Of a DNA stretch of 64,000 nt, positions 9,641-21,138 are shown piece after piece. The DNA is taken from the NCBI GenBank assembly GCA_004352715.1, contig SCFE01000089.1, forward strand, positions 696,308 to 760,307. The letters are read 5' to 3'. The stretch comes from Hofstenia miamia. Taxonomy: Eukaryota; Xenacoelomorpha; Acoela. Both the position numbers and the translations under genes were made by a program. The number at the start of each line of letters is the position of its first letter. Position 1 is the stretch's first letter. Under the pieces are notes generated by a model, which did not search any database, had not been told where the DNA came from, and saw only the letters and a list, made by a program, of their open reading frames with translations.

Positions 9641-10240
9641 AGTTTTTCTATCTATTTTGAAATTTTTGCAATCTGAAATTACTTAAAAAATAAGCAGGTT
9701 ATAACAGTAAGAACTATAATAAAAAATAGTGATACTAGAGGCTGCATAAAACCCTTGCCCAAAGGAGGCGACTATAGATCTAAGCTAACATCAGAGCAAA
9801 AAGATCAGATTAGGGCTTGGGTTGATGAAGATGCTGCAGTTCGTCTAAAAGTTTTACGTGACCGTGTAGAGAGTGAGTTTGGTTTGGTTGTTTCTATATC
9901 AACTATAGACAGAGTGTTGAGAAGCTTTCACTACACTTTAAAAAAGGCAACCATAGTTCCCGATAGGAGAAATTCTCCCCGAACTGTAAATTTGCGTGAA
10001 GAATACGCCCTTATATTTGAAAGGCTGGAACAAGAGTAACCAGCACAAAATATTGTATTTTTAGATGAGGTTGGATTTCAACTATCTACTCGCTCTAAAA
10101 GAGCGCGATCTTTAAGGAGAACTCCTGCAAGAATTAGAACACCAGCTACTAGAACGAGGAAATTTTTGCAATCTAAATTGAAATTTTTGCAATCTAAAAT
10201 ATTTTTTTGCAATCTAAATTGAATTTTTGCAAACTAAATT
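9639..10240 (+). mobile_element. IS630-like (Tc1/mariner superfamily) deletion derivative
   Basis: The left end is a terminal repeat (AGTTTTTCTATCTATTTTG followed by AAATTTTTGCAATCT) that reappears inverted at 49893-49950. Then come the N-terminal transposase and the first catalytic block, then four degenerate copies of the subterminal motif TTTTTGCAATCTAAATT at about 10158-10240. The second half of the transposase is missing. So this is an internally deleted copy that keeps its ends. Confidence 0.7.
9740..10162 (+). pseudogene. IS630-like transposase, N-terminal half
   Basis: The reading begins before 9755 without a clear ATG. Residues encode a helix-turn-helix region (GGDYRSKLTSEQKDQI, then VSISTIDRVLRSF) typical of IS630/Tc1 DNA-binding domains. 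An in-frame TAA at 10037-10039 interrupts it. Past the stop the frame continues with NIVFLDEVGFQLSTRSKRA, which holds the first catalytic Asp. The frame then runs into the terminal repeats, so the second Asp and the Glu are absent. A decayed transposase. Confidence 0.8.
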
Positions 10241-10338
10241 AAATTTTTTTAACTTATTTTGACTTTTTTTAGTTAGTTAAAAGAATCATTTCAAATATAT
10301 ATTTTTTAATAACATCTGTAACGGCAAAATAGACATTG

Positions 10339-10415
10339 AAATTACCGTGTAGAGAGTGAGTTTGGTTTGGTTGTTTCTATATCAACTATAGACAGAGTGT
10401 TGAGAAGCTTTCACT
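10339..10415 (+). repeat. Repeat of 9858-9934 abutting a gap
   Basis: About 75 bases encoding RVESEFGLVVSISTIDRVL are the same as in the transposase fragment 480 bases upstream, and they stop at a run of N. Either a second element copy or an unmerged contig end. Confidence 0.7.
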
Positions 10416-11415
10416 NNNNNNNNNNNNNNNNNNNNNNNNNNNNNNNNNNNNNNNNNNNNNNNNNNNNNNNNNNNNNNNNNNNNNNNNNNNNNNNNNNNNN
10501 NNNNNNNNNNNNNNNNNNNNNNNNNNNNNNNNNNNNNNNNNNNNNNNNNNNNNNNNNNNNNNNNNNNNNNNNNNNNNNNNNNNNNNNNNNNNNNNNNNNN
10601 NNNNNNNNNNNNNNNNNNNNNNNNNNNNNNNNNNNNNNNNNNNNNNNNNNNNNNNNNNNNNNNNNNNNNNNNNNNNNNNNNNNNNNNNNNNNNNNNNNNN
10701 NNNNNNNNNNNNNNNNNNNNNNNNNNNNNNNNNNNNNNNNNNNNNNNNNNNNNNNNNNNNNNNNNNNNNNNNNNNNNNNNNNNNNNNNNNNNNNNNNNNN
10801 NNNNNNNNNNNNNNNNNNNNNNNNNNNNNNNNNNNNNNNNNNNNNNNNNNNNNNNNNNNNNNNNNNNNNNNNNNNNNNNNNNNNNNNNNNNNNNNNNNNN
10901 NNNNNNNNNNNNNNNNNNNNNNNNNNNNNNNNNNNNNNNNNNNNNNNNNNNNNNNNNNNNNNNNNNNNNNNNNNNNNNNNNNNNNNNNNNNNNNNNNNNN
11001 NNNNNNNNNNNNNNNNNNNNNNNNNNNNNNNNNNNNNNNNNNNNNNNNNNNNNNNNNNNNNNNNNNNNNNNNNNNNNNNNNNNNNNNNNNNNNNNNNNNN
11101 NNNNNNNNNNNNNNNNNNNNNNNNNNNNNNNNNNNNNNNNNNNNNNNNNNNNNNNNNNNNNNNNNNNNNNNNNNNNNNNNNNNNNNNNNNNNNNNNNNNN
11201 NNNNNNNNNNNNNNNNNNNNNNNNNNNNNNNNNNNNNNNNNNNNNNNNNNNNNNNNNNNNNNNNNNNNNNNNNNNNNNNNNNNNNNNNNNNNNNNNNNNN
11301 NNNNNNNNNNNNNNNNNNNNNNNNNNNNNNNNNNNNNNNNNNNNNNNNNNNNNNNNNNNNNNNNNNNNNNNNNNNNNNNNNNNNNNNNNNNNNNNNNNNN
11401 NNNNNNNNNNNNNNN
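10416..11415. other. Assembly gap (1000 N)
   Basis: A 1000-base run of N. The left flank is an IS630-like transposase fragment; the right flank is a CR1 ORF2 fragment. Confidence 0.95.
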
Positions 11416-12025
11416 ATGATGTTTAACACTAGTTAACAGCACACAGGTGATATGCTCAATAAATTACAAATATTATCCCCAAGTTACCACTGCAAATATA
11501 CAAGTTTAGTTTATTTATATAAACAGTTAAAGTCAGCCAAATTCCAGAATTGCTTCCTTCACAAAGTCGTCAGCATTAATGAAAGAACTTATAGGTGCAT
11601 AAATAAAATTAAAATTAGCAATAGATATTGGAAAAGAGCTTTTACCACAATATCATGTAATAATTGGAACAAGCTATCTCTGAATATTCGGAAGGCCTCA
11701 TCGCTTACAGAATTTAAACGTTTGTTAAAAAATAATTTGCTAAAAGAACAAAATAACATGGGATACAGCAAAAGACTAAATACTTGGCGAAACTTTTAAT
11801 TTTCCACAGGCTTGTGTTTTGTAATTTTTTTTAAGTGTCTTCGTGTCTTTTTTTTAAAGTGTTTTTACTGCATTTGTAGCTTAGTTTTGTCATTTTATGT
11901 AGGTTATAGTTGTTGTGTTAACAGAAATTGTAAATTTTGTACATATTGTATATAATTTATAATTTGTAAATATGACAAGTTCTACTGAATGGACAAGACA
12001 TTGAAATAAAGCTATTGAACAAAAA
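11416..12025 (+). pseudogene. CR1-like LINE, 3' fragment (second copy)
   Basis: This copy has the same C-terminal coding region and 3' UTR as the element at 7.1-8.2 kb. The coding part continues to TAA at 11797-11799 with the ending GYSKRLNTWRNF and no MITE insertion. The 3' UTR ends with AATAAAGCTATTGAACAAAAA at about 12005-12025, followed directly by Penelope-like sequence. It is truncated at the gap on the left. It gives the uninterrupted reference for the lesions in the first copy. Confidence 0.85.
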
Positions 12026-12027
12026 TA

Positions 12028-12560
12028 TCTTTAATTAAAGGATCAATACATAGGATATTTGATATTGGAAGCTCTTATGACAGCATAAATCAAGAAATTA
12101 TCAAATTGAAGGCAGTCTTGAGAAAAAATGAATATCCAAACATTGATAATTATATCAAAGAAGCTATTACAGAAATAGTCACGAATAACAAAGAAATAAA
12201 ATATTCACATAACTTTGAACATGTATTTAGAATCCACTATCGAGGAATGCATACAACAAATCTAATACATAAAATGAGAAAGATAGAATTCATTAAAGAA
12301 AAAGTAAGATTTGTTTATAAGATCGACAAACTTAATGCAAAGCTTGGCCTTAAATCAACAACTACCATGTCCGATAAATCTAATGTAATTTATAAAATTC
12401 AATGCACCTGTGGTGAAGATTATATCAGATATTGCGGACGGCAACTAAGCAAAAGAACATGAAACTAATTCAACCATTTCAAAACACCTAAAAATTTTAA
12501 ATACTGATGCAAATATCTTAAAATCACTGAAAGCATTCTAATTAGATCATTTCAACCAAG
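12028..12560 (+). pseudogene. Penelope-like element, 3' part with GIY-YIG domain
   Basis: From 12028 the frame shows the RT-to-endonuclease linker (NQEIIKLKAVLRKNEYP), the IHYRG-like region, and then a GIY-YIG endonuclease start: VIYKIQCTCGEDYIRYCGRQ (residues about 95-114 counting from 12106). The usual YIGxTGR reads YIRYCGR here, so a conserved Gly is lost. The frame stops at TGA 12460-12462. After a shift it continues with HETNSTISKHLKILN to a stop near 12541. The 5' side is cut by the CR1 insertion. The RT proper is missing. Confidence 0.75.
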
Positions 12561-12676
12561 TCTAATTAAAAAAAAGGTGGTTACATACATACACTATTAC
12601 TACCAATAATTAACATTTAGCGAAATAAAATATTATTATAAAATCAAGTAAAAATTAAAGGGAATTATTTGTAAAA

Positions 12677-12701
12677 CTGACGATGACTTTGTAAGTCGAA
12701 A
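12677..12701 (+). ncRNA. Hammerhead ribozyme core in Penelope-like 3' region
   Basis: CTGACGA (12677-12683), then one T, GACTT, the loop TGT, AAGTC (12693-12697) and GAAA (12698-12701). GACTT and AAGTC are perfectly complementary and form stem II, and the two conserved core strands sit in the right order. Penelope-like elements are known to carry minimal hammerheads in their terminal repeats, and this site lies about 140 bases past the coding end. Stems I and III are not clear, so activity is unproven. Confidence 0.6.
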
Positions 12702-12734
12702 TATATTTGAATGTTTTTGTTAAAATTCANTTAA

Positions 12735-13375
12735 AATTCTTGATTAGCTTGAGGCGCCAATAGCTTCTTTCCTCAGATGCCACAGTTACGGGTATTGTTA
12801 AAAATATTGAGTGCAATAAAATAGTTTGGAAAAGCAGTGTATCTTTCATTATTGGAAATATAAGCCAAAATTTCTAATGTGGCTTTGGCAGTATTTCGTA
12901 GAATACTCCTTAAAGATTCCACTTCAGCAGCTAATTATTCAGATTAACTATGCATTAAATTTGTTTTCATAGACAATTTCAGGAGAGTTTTTTGTATCTC
13001 CTTTTTTTCTATCTATTTCCTTACATTTCTATCAGTTTTTCAATTTAATGGTTGTTATAACATAAGAAACCAAGTAGCTAGTAACTGTAAACAAGATTTA
13101 AACAATTTTTGAAACAGTATTTTGAAAACAAAAATAATTCACAAAAATAAAAATTCATTTTTAGTTTTTTTCAAAGCAAAAAATTGTTGGAAGTTCCAAC
13201 TTAAAAACAGAAAATTAATAGCAACCATACCAATTGTGAAGAAAGAAATATTCACAATCAAGAACAAATGATAATTCATAAGAATTTAAGAGACAAGAAA
13301 AAATTTTACTTTTGTAACACTACATCAATTTAAGGAAACATAAAGGCATCTAAAAGTTAACAATTCTCAGGGACC
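12735..13375. other. AT-rich region, no gene seen
   Basis: No coding frame, terminal repeats or RNA gene could be recognised. A single N at 12730 marks a join just before it. Confidence 0.5.
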
Positions 13376-14340
13376 AAACAAAACGCCAGCATGGCTTATA
13401 AAAGAAGAAATGAAAATCATACGTAGACCACTATCCGACATATTAAATCAATGCATTAAAGAGGGTGTTTTTGCAGAGGAATTGAAAATTGCAGAAATAA
13501 GACCTATATACAGAAAAGGTAATATTGAGGAAGCTACTAATTACAGACCAATCTCACTTCTATCAATTATAAGTAAAATATATGAAAGAATTTTATGTAA
13601 CCGAATTAATGAATATTTCGAAAAATATCAAATAATAAGATCTTTACAGTTTGGATTTCAAAAGAATATGTCTTTCGAATAATGCATTAATTTTTGTTTT
13701 AGACGATTGGGGAAATCACATAGATGAAAGAAATAATGTTTACATCATATCATTGGATCTATCTAAAGCATTTAATTCAATAGATCATGAAATAATAATT
13801 AAAAAATTAAAGCATACATGCAACTTTAATGAATATGCAACTAAGTTATTAACCTCATATCTAACTAATAGACAATAATACGTAAAAGTAAACAATTAAA
13901 TCTCTAATAAACTTATAGTTAATGAAGGAATACCTCAAACTCATTTCTAGGGCCATTAGTATTCAATCTTTATATCAATAATATGAATTTTATTGAAAAC
14001 ATAAAACGTGTCAATATGTCAATGACACCTTGCTGTATTCAACCAACTATTGTGATTTATTAACTGCACTACAAACTGCAATATTATACTTTGAAAAAAT
14101 AAAAGGAAATTAAATGTTGACAAGACTGAATTCTAACAAGACTGAAAAATTAATGTTAAAAATAAAAAATATTATACAAGAAGAGACAAAAGTTAAATAA
14201 TCTTTGGCAATAAGTTAACATTTGAAATCGAAGTCAACAAAATAATGCAGAAAATTTTACAAGGAATCAAGACACTATCTAAAATTCAAAAATTTGTACC
14301 TATTAATTGGAGAATTACTCTAATAAAATCATATATATTG
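13376..14340 (+). pseudogene. CR1-like LINE, reverse transcriptase fragment
   Basis: An RT domain in at least three frames. 13410-13682 holds IRPIYRKGN, TNYRPISLLS and LQFGFQKN; 13651-13878 holds IISLDLSKAFNSIDHE; then NEGIPQT and GPLVFNLYINNM near 13918-13990. The YADD region is lost. Later pieces near 14220-14340 resemble the post-RT VNKIMQKILQGIKTL. No endonuclease is attached. It is old, with many stops and indels. Confidence 0.75.
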
Positions 14341-14344
14341 CCTC

Positions 14345-14890
14345 ATTACTTGTTTATTCACAACTCTCAATAAAAGAATGAAGATCAAACTACACTATTT
14401 TACCACCAAGTTGGCAAAACGAGAACACCAAATTGGCTTCATTTCGATCATTATAATTTAGATTATACAGATTTCATATTTACTAATGTAATAGCTTCTG
14501 GTTTTGCATCCTCTAGCTCGAATGTTTACGGTGAAAAGTTCACAGTCATTCTTAATCTTAAAGAGCGCTATGGAAAGCTGATGATTATTAAAGCAGTGTT
14601 TGTTCAAGTGTGGGGGATAAACAATATAATTGCTTTTATGTATTCTAATATTTGCTCAAATGGAGGATCCCATTACTTATTACAGGCTCACTTTTCAAAG
14701 AAAGGTTAAAACAAACGAATGAATGATTTTACAGCTGTATGTGTTCAATAATAAAATCAAAAATACATCATTTACCCAATTCACAATTAATCCGTAAAAC
14801 AAAAGGTCCACCGTCTCATGAAAACCACAGCTGATCTGTAAATGGAATCGAATTAATTGCCTTCAATATCCATTGATCCCCATGACGATA
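14345..14890. other. No gene recognised
   Basis: Intervening sequence between the LINE fragment and the IS630-like pseudogene. Short frames here do not look coding. Confidence 0.4.
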
Positions 14891-14899
14891 GAAATTTCT

Positions 14900-15420
14900 T
14901 AAATGATCACGTGTGACTATCAATTGCGGCCTCGACTAGGCTCACCAGCTTTTCTTCTGTATTTTGCCAACGTTTTTTCTTCTGCAGTAGCTGCTTCGAA
15001 ATCAATGACAGGGTTGGATCTTCGCAGTTCTGATTTAATGAATGACTTGATTACATTGAATCAAACTTCCACAGGGTTAAATTCACAGCTGTAAGCTGCG
15101 TTTCATGACATGATTTTGTCGAACATTTATAAATTTTGAGATATTTCTATGCGATGGCGCGTTGTTCATGTAAATTGTGGCATTTTGCTCTTCCAGTTTC
15201 ACACTCAGCTCCGTGAAGAAATCAACAAATGCTTCTCGGAAGCTTCCAACAATGGTTTTCCAATGAACTGCTTGGGTGTTATCCACCGCAAATGCTCTTT
15301 GACCCCTGGGTGATCGGCCAGTGTTTCGCCTTGTAAAAGATTAAAATTCGATTCGTCTGATATTCGTTGCATAGATACATACAATAACACGCGTATGCAT
15401 ATCATCTGAATATTTTCTCA
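14900..15420 (-). pseudogene. IS630-like transposase, C-terminal half
   Basis: Read on the minus strand, about 15330-15090 encodes RRNTGRSPRGQRAFAV and FVDFFTELSVKLEEQNATIY, then MNNAPSHRNI, the second catalytic region (DNAPSHR with Asp changed to Asn). Next come FNPVEV and FIKSELRRSNP, the stretch that carries the last acidic residue (normally NPIE). At least one frameshift and an in-frame TGA break it. The NTGRSPRGQRA signature is typical of IS630-like transposases. The N-terminal DNA-binding half is not found here. Confidence 0.7.
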
Positions 15421-15650
15421 TTCAATCATTTCCTAACATATGTACTTTTTCACAATAATAATTGATAAATTTGCAGAATATAATCAGGAAATACAAAAAC
15501 AGCGATAAACATAGGGAAGATTTACAATAGGATGCAACACAGATAAATAGTGCTGCTGAGAGTAATTGTTAATGCCGAGAAATTGCATAATCACGATTAT
15601 GAAACTTAAATTCTACCCAAAATCTTCCGAATATTAATTTTTGTTTGAGT
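15421..15650. other. No gene recognised
   Basis: AT-rich spacer between two minus-strand element remnants. Confidence 0.4.
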
Positions 15651-17984
15651 ATGAAGGATTTCATATGCTTTTTGATTTTTTTAATTTTTCAATGCTTTTT
15701 CAATCTTTTGTTAGTCGATTCCAGTTGTAAATTTCATTGTTTTTGAGCGGTTGACCCATTATTCTTTTATTAAGTTTAATGCATGAAAAATTTCTTGATC
15801 TTTCATCTTGCTTGAGACATTGTATTGGGAATGAAATTTAATGGTAGATTTAATGGTAGGATGGTATTTTGTTAATTATTTTAAAGAAATAAGCAATGGC
15901 ATTGCAGATTATTAATTGCTTAGGAAAATAGTGGATGCAACGATGTAATCTTTAGCATAAAAAGAATTTTATGCATACATTTAGTGTCCACTTCAATTGT
16001 ACTTCAAGTTTCCTTATCATTTTGCAATTTATGTCATTGAACAAGATTTTATGAATAATGTAGGTTGCCCATAGTAAAACAATGAAAAAAAATGTATTAT
16101 CGCAATAGGATGTGATTTTTGGGAGACTCGGGATAAATTTCCTACTCCTTTTGCTAATGTCTTAACAATAGTGTTAACAAGCGATTTGAAATTAAACTCT
16201 GAATCAATTGTAATTCCTTAATGGTTAAACTTTTCGACAGATGATATGGAAATATTGCTGAAATTATTAGAAAATTTAGAGATATCAATTTCTTTCCTAA
16301 AAGGTTGCATTATGCAAAATTGCGTTTAATTTATATTAATGCGCAATTTATGCATGCAGAAATATATGAACAATAATCTTGCACAATTAAATTCAATTTT
16401 CTTTACTGCTGGTCTATTGAAAAGTTTTACAGAATATTAATGCATTAAATACATACTGTATAATTTCACAGTCTTCATGTCATTACACATAGTTTGAATA
16501 GCAGATGTCCTAGGATTGTTCCTTGAGGAACATCATTTTATACAGATACACCTTTAGTTAGTGGCCAATTTAATTTCACTCGTTGCGTCCCATTGCTTAA
16601 GTAATTCTTATAGAAGACTGACACTGGTTGAAGAAAAACTAGTTTGAATAACTTTTTTTAATATAATGTCGTGATTAATAGACTCAAAAGACTTAAATAG
16701 GTCAAGGGAAGCGATCGCTACAAATTGATTAGAATCAAGGAGATGTCTCTATTTTTTTCAGATGTTTTTTCAAGGGCATCGGAAATAGAAAAATTCTTCC
16801 TAAATCCAAATGGCGTTTTTTATTTATCTAAATGAAAGGTAATTTTTTTATGTAAAAGTCTCTCAAAAACTTTGCGGAGGAGTGAAGTTATTGATATGGG
16901 TCGATAATTTTTAGGACATTGAGGATTATCGGTTTAACAAATGCTTGCTTAAAACAATATGGGAAATAATTGGCTTTTATGCATTCATTAAATATAAGTT
17001 AGGGGTTTCGAAATAGTTTTGTTTCTTTAAGGAATCAAATCGGAATTTTGAAAGGAGCGCTTGACTTTCTAGCATTCAGTTTATTGATACTTCGTAACTA
17101 GTTGTGAAACGAAGAGTTAAATGATAATTTTATGCTCAAAACTGTTAAGATAGTTTATATCGGGACCCTCATAATTGCCCAATTTAAAAAAAGTCTGGTT
17201 TAAACATTAGAGTTTTCGCAATCGGTAGTAAGATTTTTGCCATTTGAGTCTATAATTTTTCCTATAAAACAAGATTTAGATTTGCTGCAATTAGAAATTT
17301 CATGAATGAAATTCTATTTACTCCTTTGATTTTGTAGGTTTTTGAACTCTTGTTTCACATACTCATTATAAGCTTTTTGGTTTTCTATATTCGAAAGATT
17401 TCTGGCTTTTATATATAAAGAAAAACTTTCAGGCGTCCGTAAATTCGGATAGGATATAAAAGTTTTTTGGATGAATTTTTTGCAGTGGTCAGTAAGCCAA
17501 GGTTTTTATCTTTTATTATTTTGTGAGATAAGCCTAAAGTGTTAAAATAAAACTTTCTATCATGGCGCTAGGATCTAATGCATGATGAACAGATGACAAT
17601 GATTCGCTTGAGAGAGCGGTTATCAGATTATAAATATTTTCAGGGTTTTTTTCGTAAGTAGTGATCCATTTTCTAGTTAATGTTAAAGTTACTTTAGATT
17701 TTGGAAATGTGACTGATGTGATACAGTGATACGAGAATGTACATTCTGATGAATAATATTCAAAATTGCCATAATTCTCTGGAGTCATAGTAGCTTCTTG
17801 TGGGAATATCTGCATTAGCAGTCTTTAGGTAAATGTATTAACAATAGTGAAGGCCTTTTACGTTCCATATTATTGGAAAGATCTAAGTTTCAGTCACCCA
17901 TTAGGATAATATCCTTATTTTCCGAGTAAACATGTGCCATTGCAATTTCAAATAGTTCAAAAACTCATTGGTATATCATTTACT

Positions 17985-18720
17985 TCAGCAATAAGAGACA
18001 TTAACTAATTGTTTTAAAAAGATGCATTTTTAATGGGATTATTCATTTTGATCCAAAGGCTTTCAAATTTATAAGAAATATTAATATCTGTGATGATGAA
18101 AAGAATTAGGTACAAGAAGAAGCACAACACCTCCCCTACTTTTGCCTAAACAATTGCTCGTTAACCATGTCTTAGAGACCGTAAACACTGAATTTTGATT
18201 AAGGTTGTTGATAAGGAATTCATATTCGAAACTTTTATTGTACAAATTTTGAGGGTTAAAATGAATGTAATTAACCGTATTTTTCTTCGTTGAAACTTAT
18301 TTTTGGTAATCTTCGTAGTTGAGGATTGGACATGGATTCGCTNNNNNNNNNNNNNNNNNNNNTCAGCAATAAGAGACATTAACTAATTGTTTTAAAAAGA
18401 TGCATTTTTAATGGGATTATTCATTTTGATCCAAAGGCTTTCAAATTTATAAGAAATATTAATATCTGTGATGATGAAAAGAATTAGGTACAAGAAGAAG
18501 CACAACACCTCCCCTACTTTTGCCTAAACAATTGCTCGTTAACCATGTCTTAGAGACCGTAAACACTGAATTTTGATTAAGGTTGTTGATAAGGAATTCA
18601 TATTCGAAACTTTTATTGTACAAATTTTGAGGGTTAAAATGAATGTAATTAACCGTATTTTTCTTCGTTGAAACTTATTTTTGGTAATCTTCGTAGTTGA
18701 GGATTGGACATGGATTCGCT
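17985..18720. repeat. 358-bp duplication around a 20-N gap
   Basis: 17985-18342 and 18363-18720 are the same 358-base sequence on either side of 20 N bases. It encodes part of the endonuclease of the minus-strand LINE. It matches an unmerged contig overlap better than a biological tandem repeat. Confidence 0.85.
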
Positions 18721-18731
18721 TCTATTTCATG
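18705..18731 (-). other. Degenerate 2A-like motif
   Basis: The codons for HEIEANPCP follow the hydrophobic run VDLSFLCVLM in the leader of the minus-strand CR1-like ORF2. The consensus is D-I-E-x-N-P-G-P, so Gly has become Cys and Asp has become Glu. It independently supports the leader-2A architecture in this LINE group. Confidence 0.55.
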
Positions 18732-18924
18732 CATAAGTACGCATAAAAAAGAAAGATCAACATTGACAAAAACTTTTTGAAAGAAATGTTTAAAGATAAT
18801 ATGTTTGTGGTAAAGATCGCCAAGCATGCACATTTTGTATGAGTGCTTGAATAATAGCGATATTGCAGAGAATGAAAATTTTTGAGTGTGTAAATTATTT
18901 ACTAGCAAAACCTTTTTCATGATT

Positions 18925-19620
18925 TGCTGAAAGTTATCAGAAAAAGTCCAAAAGATATGAACAAATGCAAGAAACCTCGCTTTATAACAAATTTTTTTGA
19001 GAGATTACAGAGTTGGAACTGGTCACAATTTTCGCTGACTCAACTGAACCGGCAAATCTTTTACTCAACCGGCTGTAACCGATTTCCAGAACTGAAAGGA
19101 CTGTACGTATCTATATTACAACTCATTCAATGCAAAACAATGTGATATGCATTTTGCAGAACAATACAACACAACCTGTATCAAGAAATCCCTTGCCGAC
19201 TGTTAGGTCTAGTTTATTGTCAATGCCGGTTAGCGGTCAATAAACTTAAAACTTAGGCCGGTATTTGGCAGAAGCGGTCAAAGTTAGGTCACTTAGTCTC
19301 TGTATATACATGTGATTTAAGCAATTCTAATATCACTAATCCAATATATAGAATGCTAATTCAATTTATTACAAAAATTAATGTGAAGACATTAAACAAT
19401 TTTGTTGTTATCAAACGTTGACATTGAAATTTGGACAATAATGAAAATTCTGGCTCACCAAATGCCCCTAAAAATAGAAAATCATGCTTTTAACGACCAA
19501 TATTATTCGGTGAGCGGGCCAAGTCAGTGCGAAATTCTTCGCATTTTAAAATGAAAAGGACTTTCAAAATGATGTCAACAACAGTTTTGGTATTATAAAA
19601 GTATAAAAGATTTACAAATA
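18925..19620. other. No gene recognised
   Basis: Contains a short frame at 18924-19145 without family features and CCGGT-rich sequence near 19050-19290. No ends of a mobile element could be defined. Confidence 0.4.
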
Positions 19621-19927
19621 ACTTACCTGGCGTGTTGACGTGACTAGTCGTGTCACTTGCTCACTGCGTATTTTGCTTTGGATAGTGTACTTTTGCATCT
19701 ACGTTGATTTCCTTTGGATTCTTTCCCCTTGTTCGTTTCCCTTCACTGACGTCCAGCGTTTATGTGAAGATCTCTCCCTCCCCGTTTCCTCTTCTTCTGA
19801 AGACCTCCCACTCCCACCACACTTCAATCTTGAAGACGTTCGCCCTCCCTTTTCTCCCTCCATTCTTCAATCTCAGTAAGTGTCTTATATTTACCTAACT
19901 TTTTCTTTTTTCTGCAACTTATTTACA

Positions 19928-21124
19928 ATGACTACCCTTGCTCGTGCTGTAAACCCAGATCCTTCCCGTCAGAACCTAGTTACTAGTTACTAGTATTTCC
20001 GCTCCAGACAACATAAATAATCTAACCTTTAATCCTAAAAAGTTTTCTAATCTCACAGCGACTTACATTTTGCCTGCCCCACCCACTGATTTTACCACTG
20101 TGCAAGAAAGAGCCCAATTCTTTCGCAATGCCTATAACAGTCTAGCAACTAATATTCTTGGAATCCTTAAAGCAAAGAAGCCCGACATTGAGAGGCACAT
20201 TCAAATATCCAAAACTCTGGCTTCTCCACGGAATTCGTCCAAACTGCTAAAATCTCTACAGGTAATTGCCAGTCCTGATGCGGAAGAAGAACTTGCGGAA
20301 CTAATGTTGTCTCCATTGGAAATCCATGGTAAATCGCTGTTCCCAACTGAGGTTGAAAAAAAACGCGTACCACTTGTGGCCTAAGAGAAATTTCCAAAGA
20401 TATTTAGAATCAGGATGCTAAACTTCCCCACAAAGTGGGACACCAACGATCAATTTGCTCTTCTAGTAGAAAAACCGGTCTTAAAGCAAAGGAACGTTCA
20501 AAGAAATTGCATTTCTCGACCATGCATTTCTCGACCATTTCTTTCCTAATGTTCGAAGTCAACAACTGGCAGCAACAGAAGCTTTTGCATGACTGGTGTA
20601 AAAAGGAAAACTCATTCAATGCTGTTGGCGATCACAACATCATATATGAATGCCCCGCTTTAACCATATGCAACTCATGTTTCTACACAGGACACAGGCA
20701 ATGCGCATCCAGCCAAAACCCTTCAGAATGGGTGGAAAAGGTCAATCAAAACTACTAAAATATACTTGACACAGCTGACAGCAGCAGAAACAACCAACTA
20801 GACGAAAAAGAAGAAAACTACAACCAAAACAGCGATTGTGAAAACGGAGCAACCAATAACAGTAAATCAGGAAACCTGGTAATTGTGCCAGAAACTCTAT
20901 CCAGGCCCCTCGAACTACAACATGAATCACCTCATAAAGAAAATGCAACTAACACAGAATCTACCTTTTGTGCTCCAAATGACACCAATGACTCTATGCC
21001 ACCACAAGAAGAACCAGATTTTAAGGTTTTATATCCGAACCTAGTTACGAACGCAGGTACTATCTGGGCAAGCTCAACTAAGAGACGTGTGCCATCCCCT
21101 GAACATGGCATTCAGGCAAAATAA
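19928..21124 (+). pseudogene. L1/Tx1-like ORF1, broken
   Basis: It starts at ATG 19928 (TTLARAVNPDPSRQN). A 7-base duplication of the TTACTAG unit near 19979-19997 shifts the frame into the piece that continues through 20070-20384 (NNLTFNPKKF, RAQFFRNAYNSLATN). After another shift, 20435-20758 carries a Cys/His cluster (CPALTICNSCFYTGHRQC), probably a zinc finger of nucleic-acid-binding type. TAA at 20756-20758 is followed in the same frame by LDTADSSRNNQ and a polar tail to 21124. A small direct repeat of TTTCTCGACCATGCA type lies at 20511-20540. Confidence 0.65.
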
Positions 21125-21138
21125 AGAAACTTACCAAA

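Larger units (their letters stand above)
15650..18920 (-). pseudogene. CR1-like LINE, ORF2 remnant with 2A-like leader
   Basis: Read from 18920 downward. The leader MKKVLLVNNLHTQKF starts the frame 18920-18675, which reaches the 2A-like HEIEANPCP. Endonuclease pieces follow: FEYEFLINNLNQNSVF, KTWLTS, GKSRGGVVLLL, and a GD-stop-NLDL block near 17900. A linker frame lies at 17815-17534. The RT shows PKNYRPISITSLLRKVFE near 16900, FGFRKNFSISDALEK, then SLDLFKSFESINHD near 16690 and DVPQGTILG near 16530. Many frameshifts and stops. The 3' end is not defined. The internal duplication at 17985-18720 is an assembly feature. Confidence 0.75.

Noticed and set aside
19640-19898. Two overlapping Pro/Ser-rich frames
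   Set aside because: They lie in the pyrimidine-rich 5' leader of the L1/Tx1-like element; low complexity explains the open frames.
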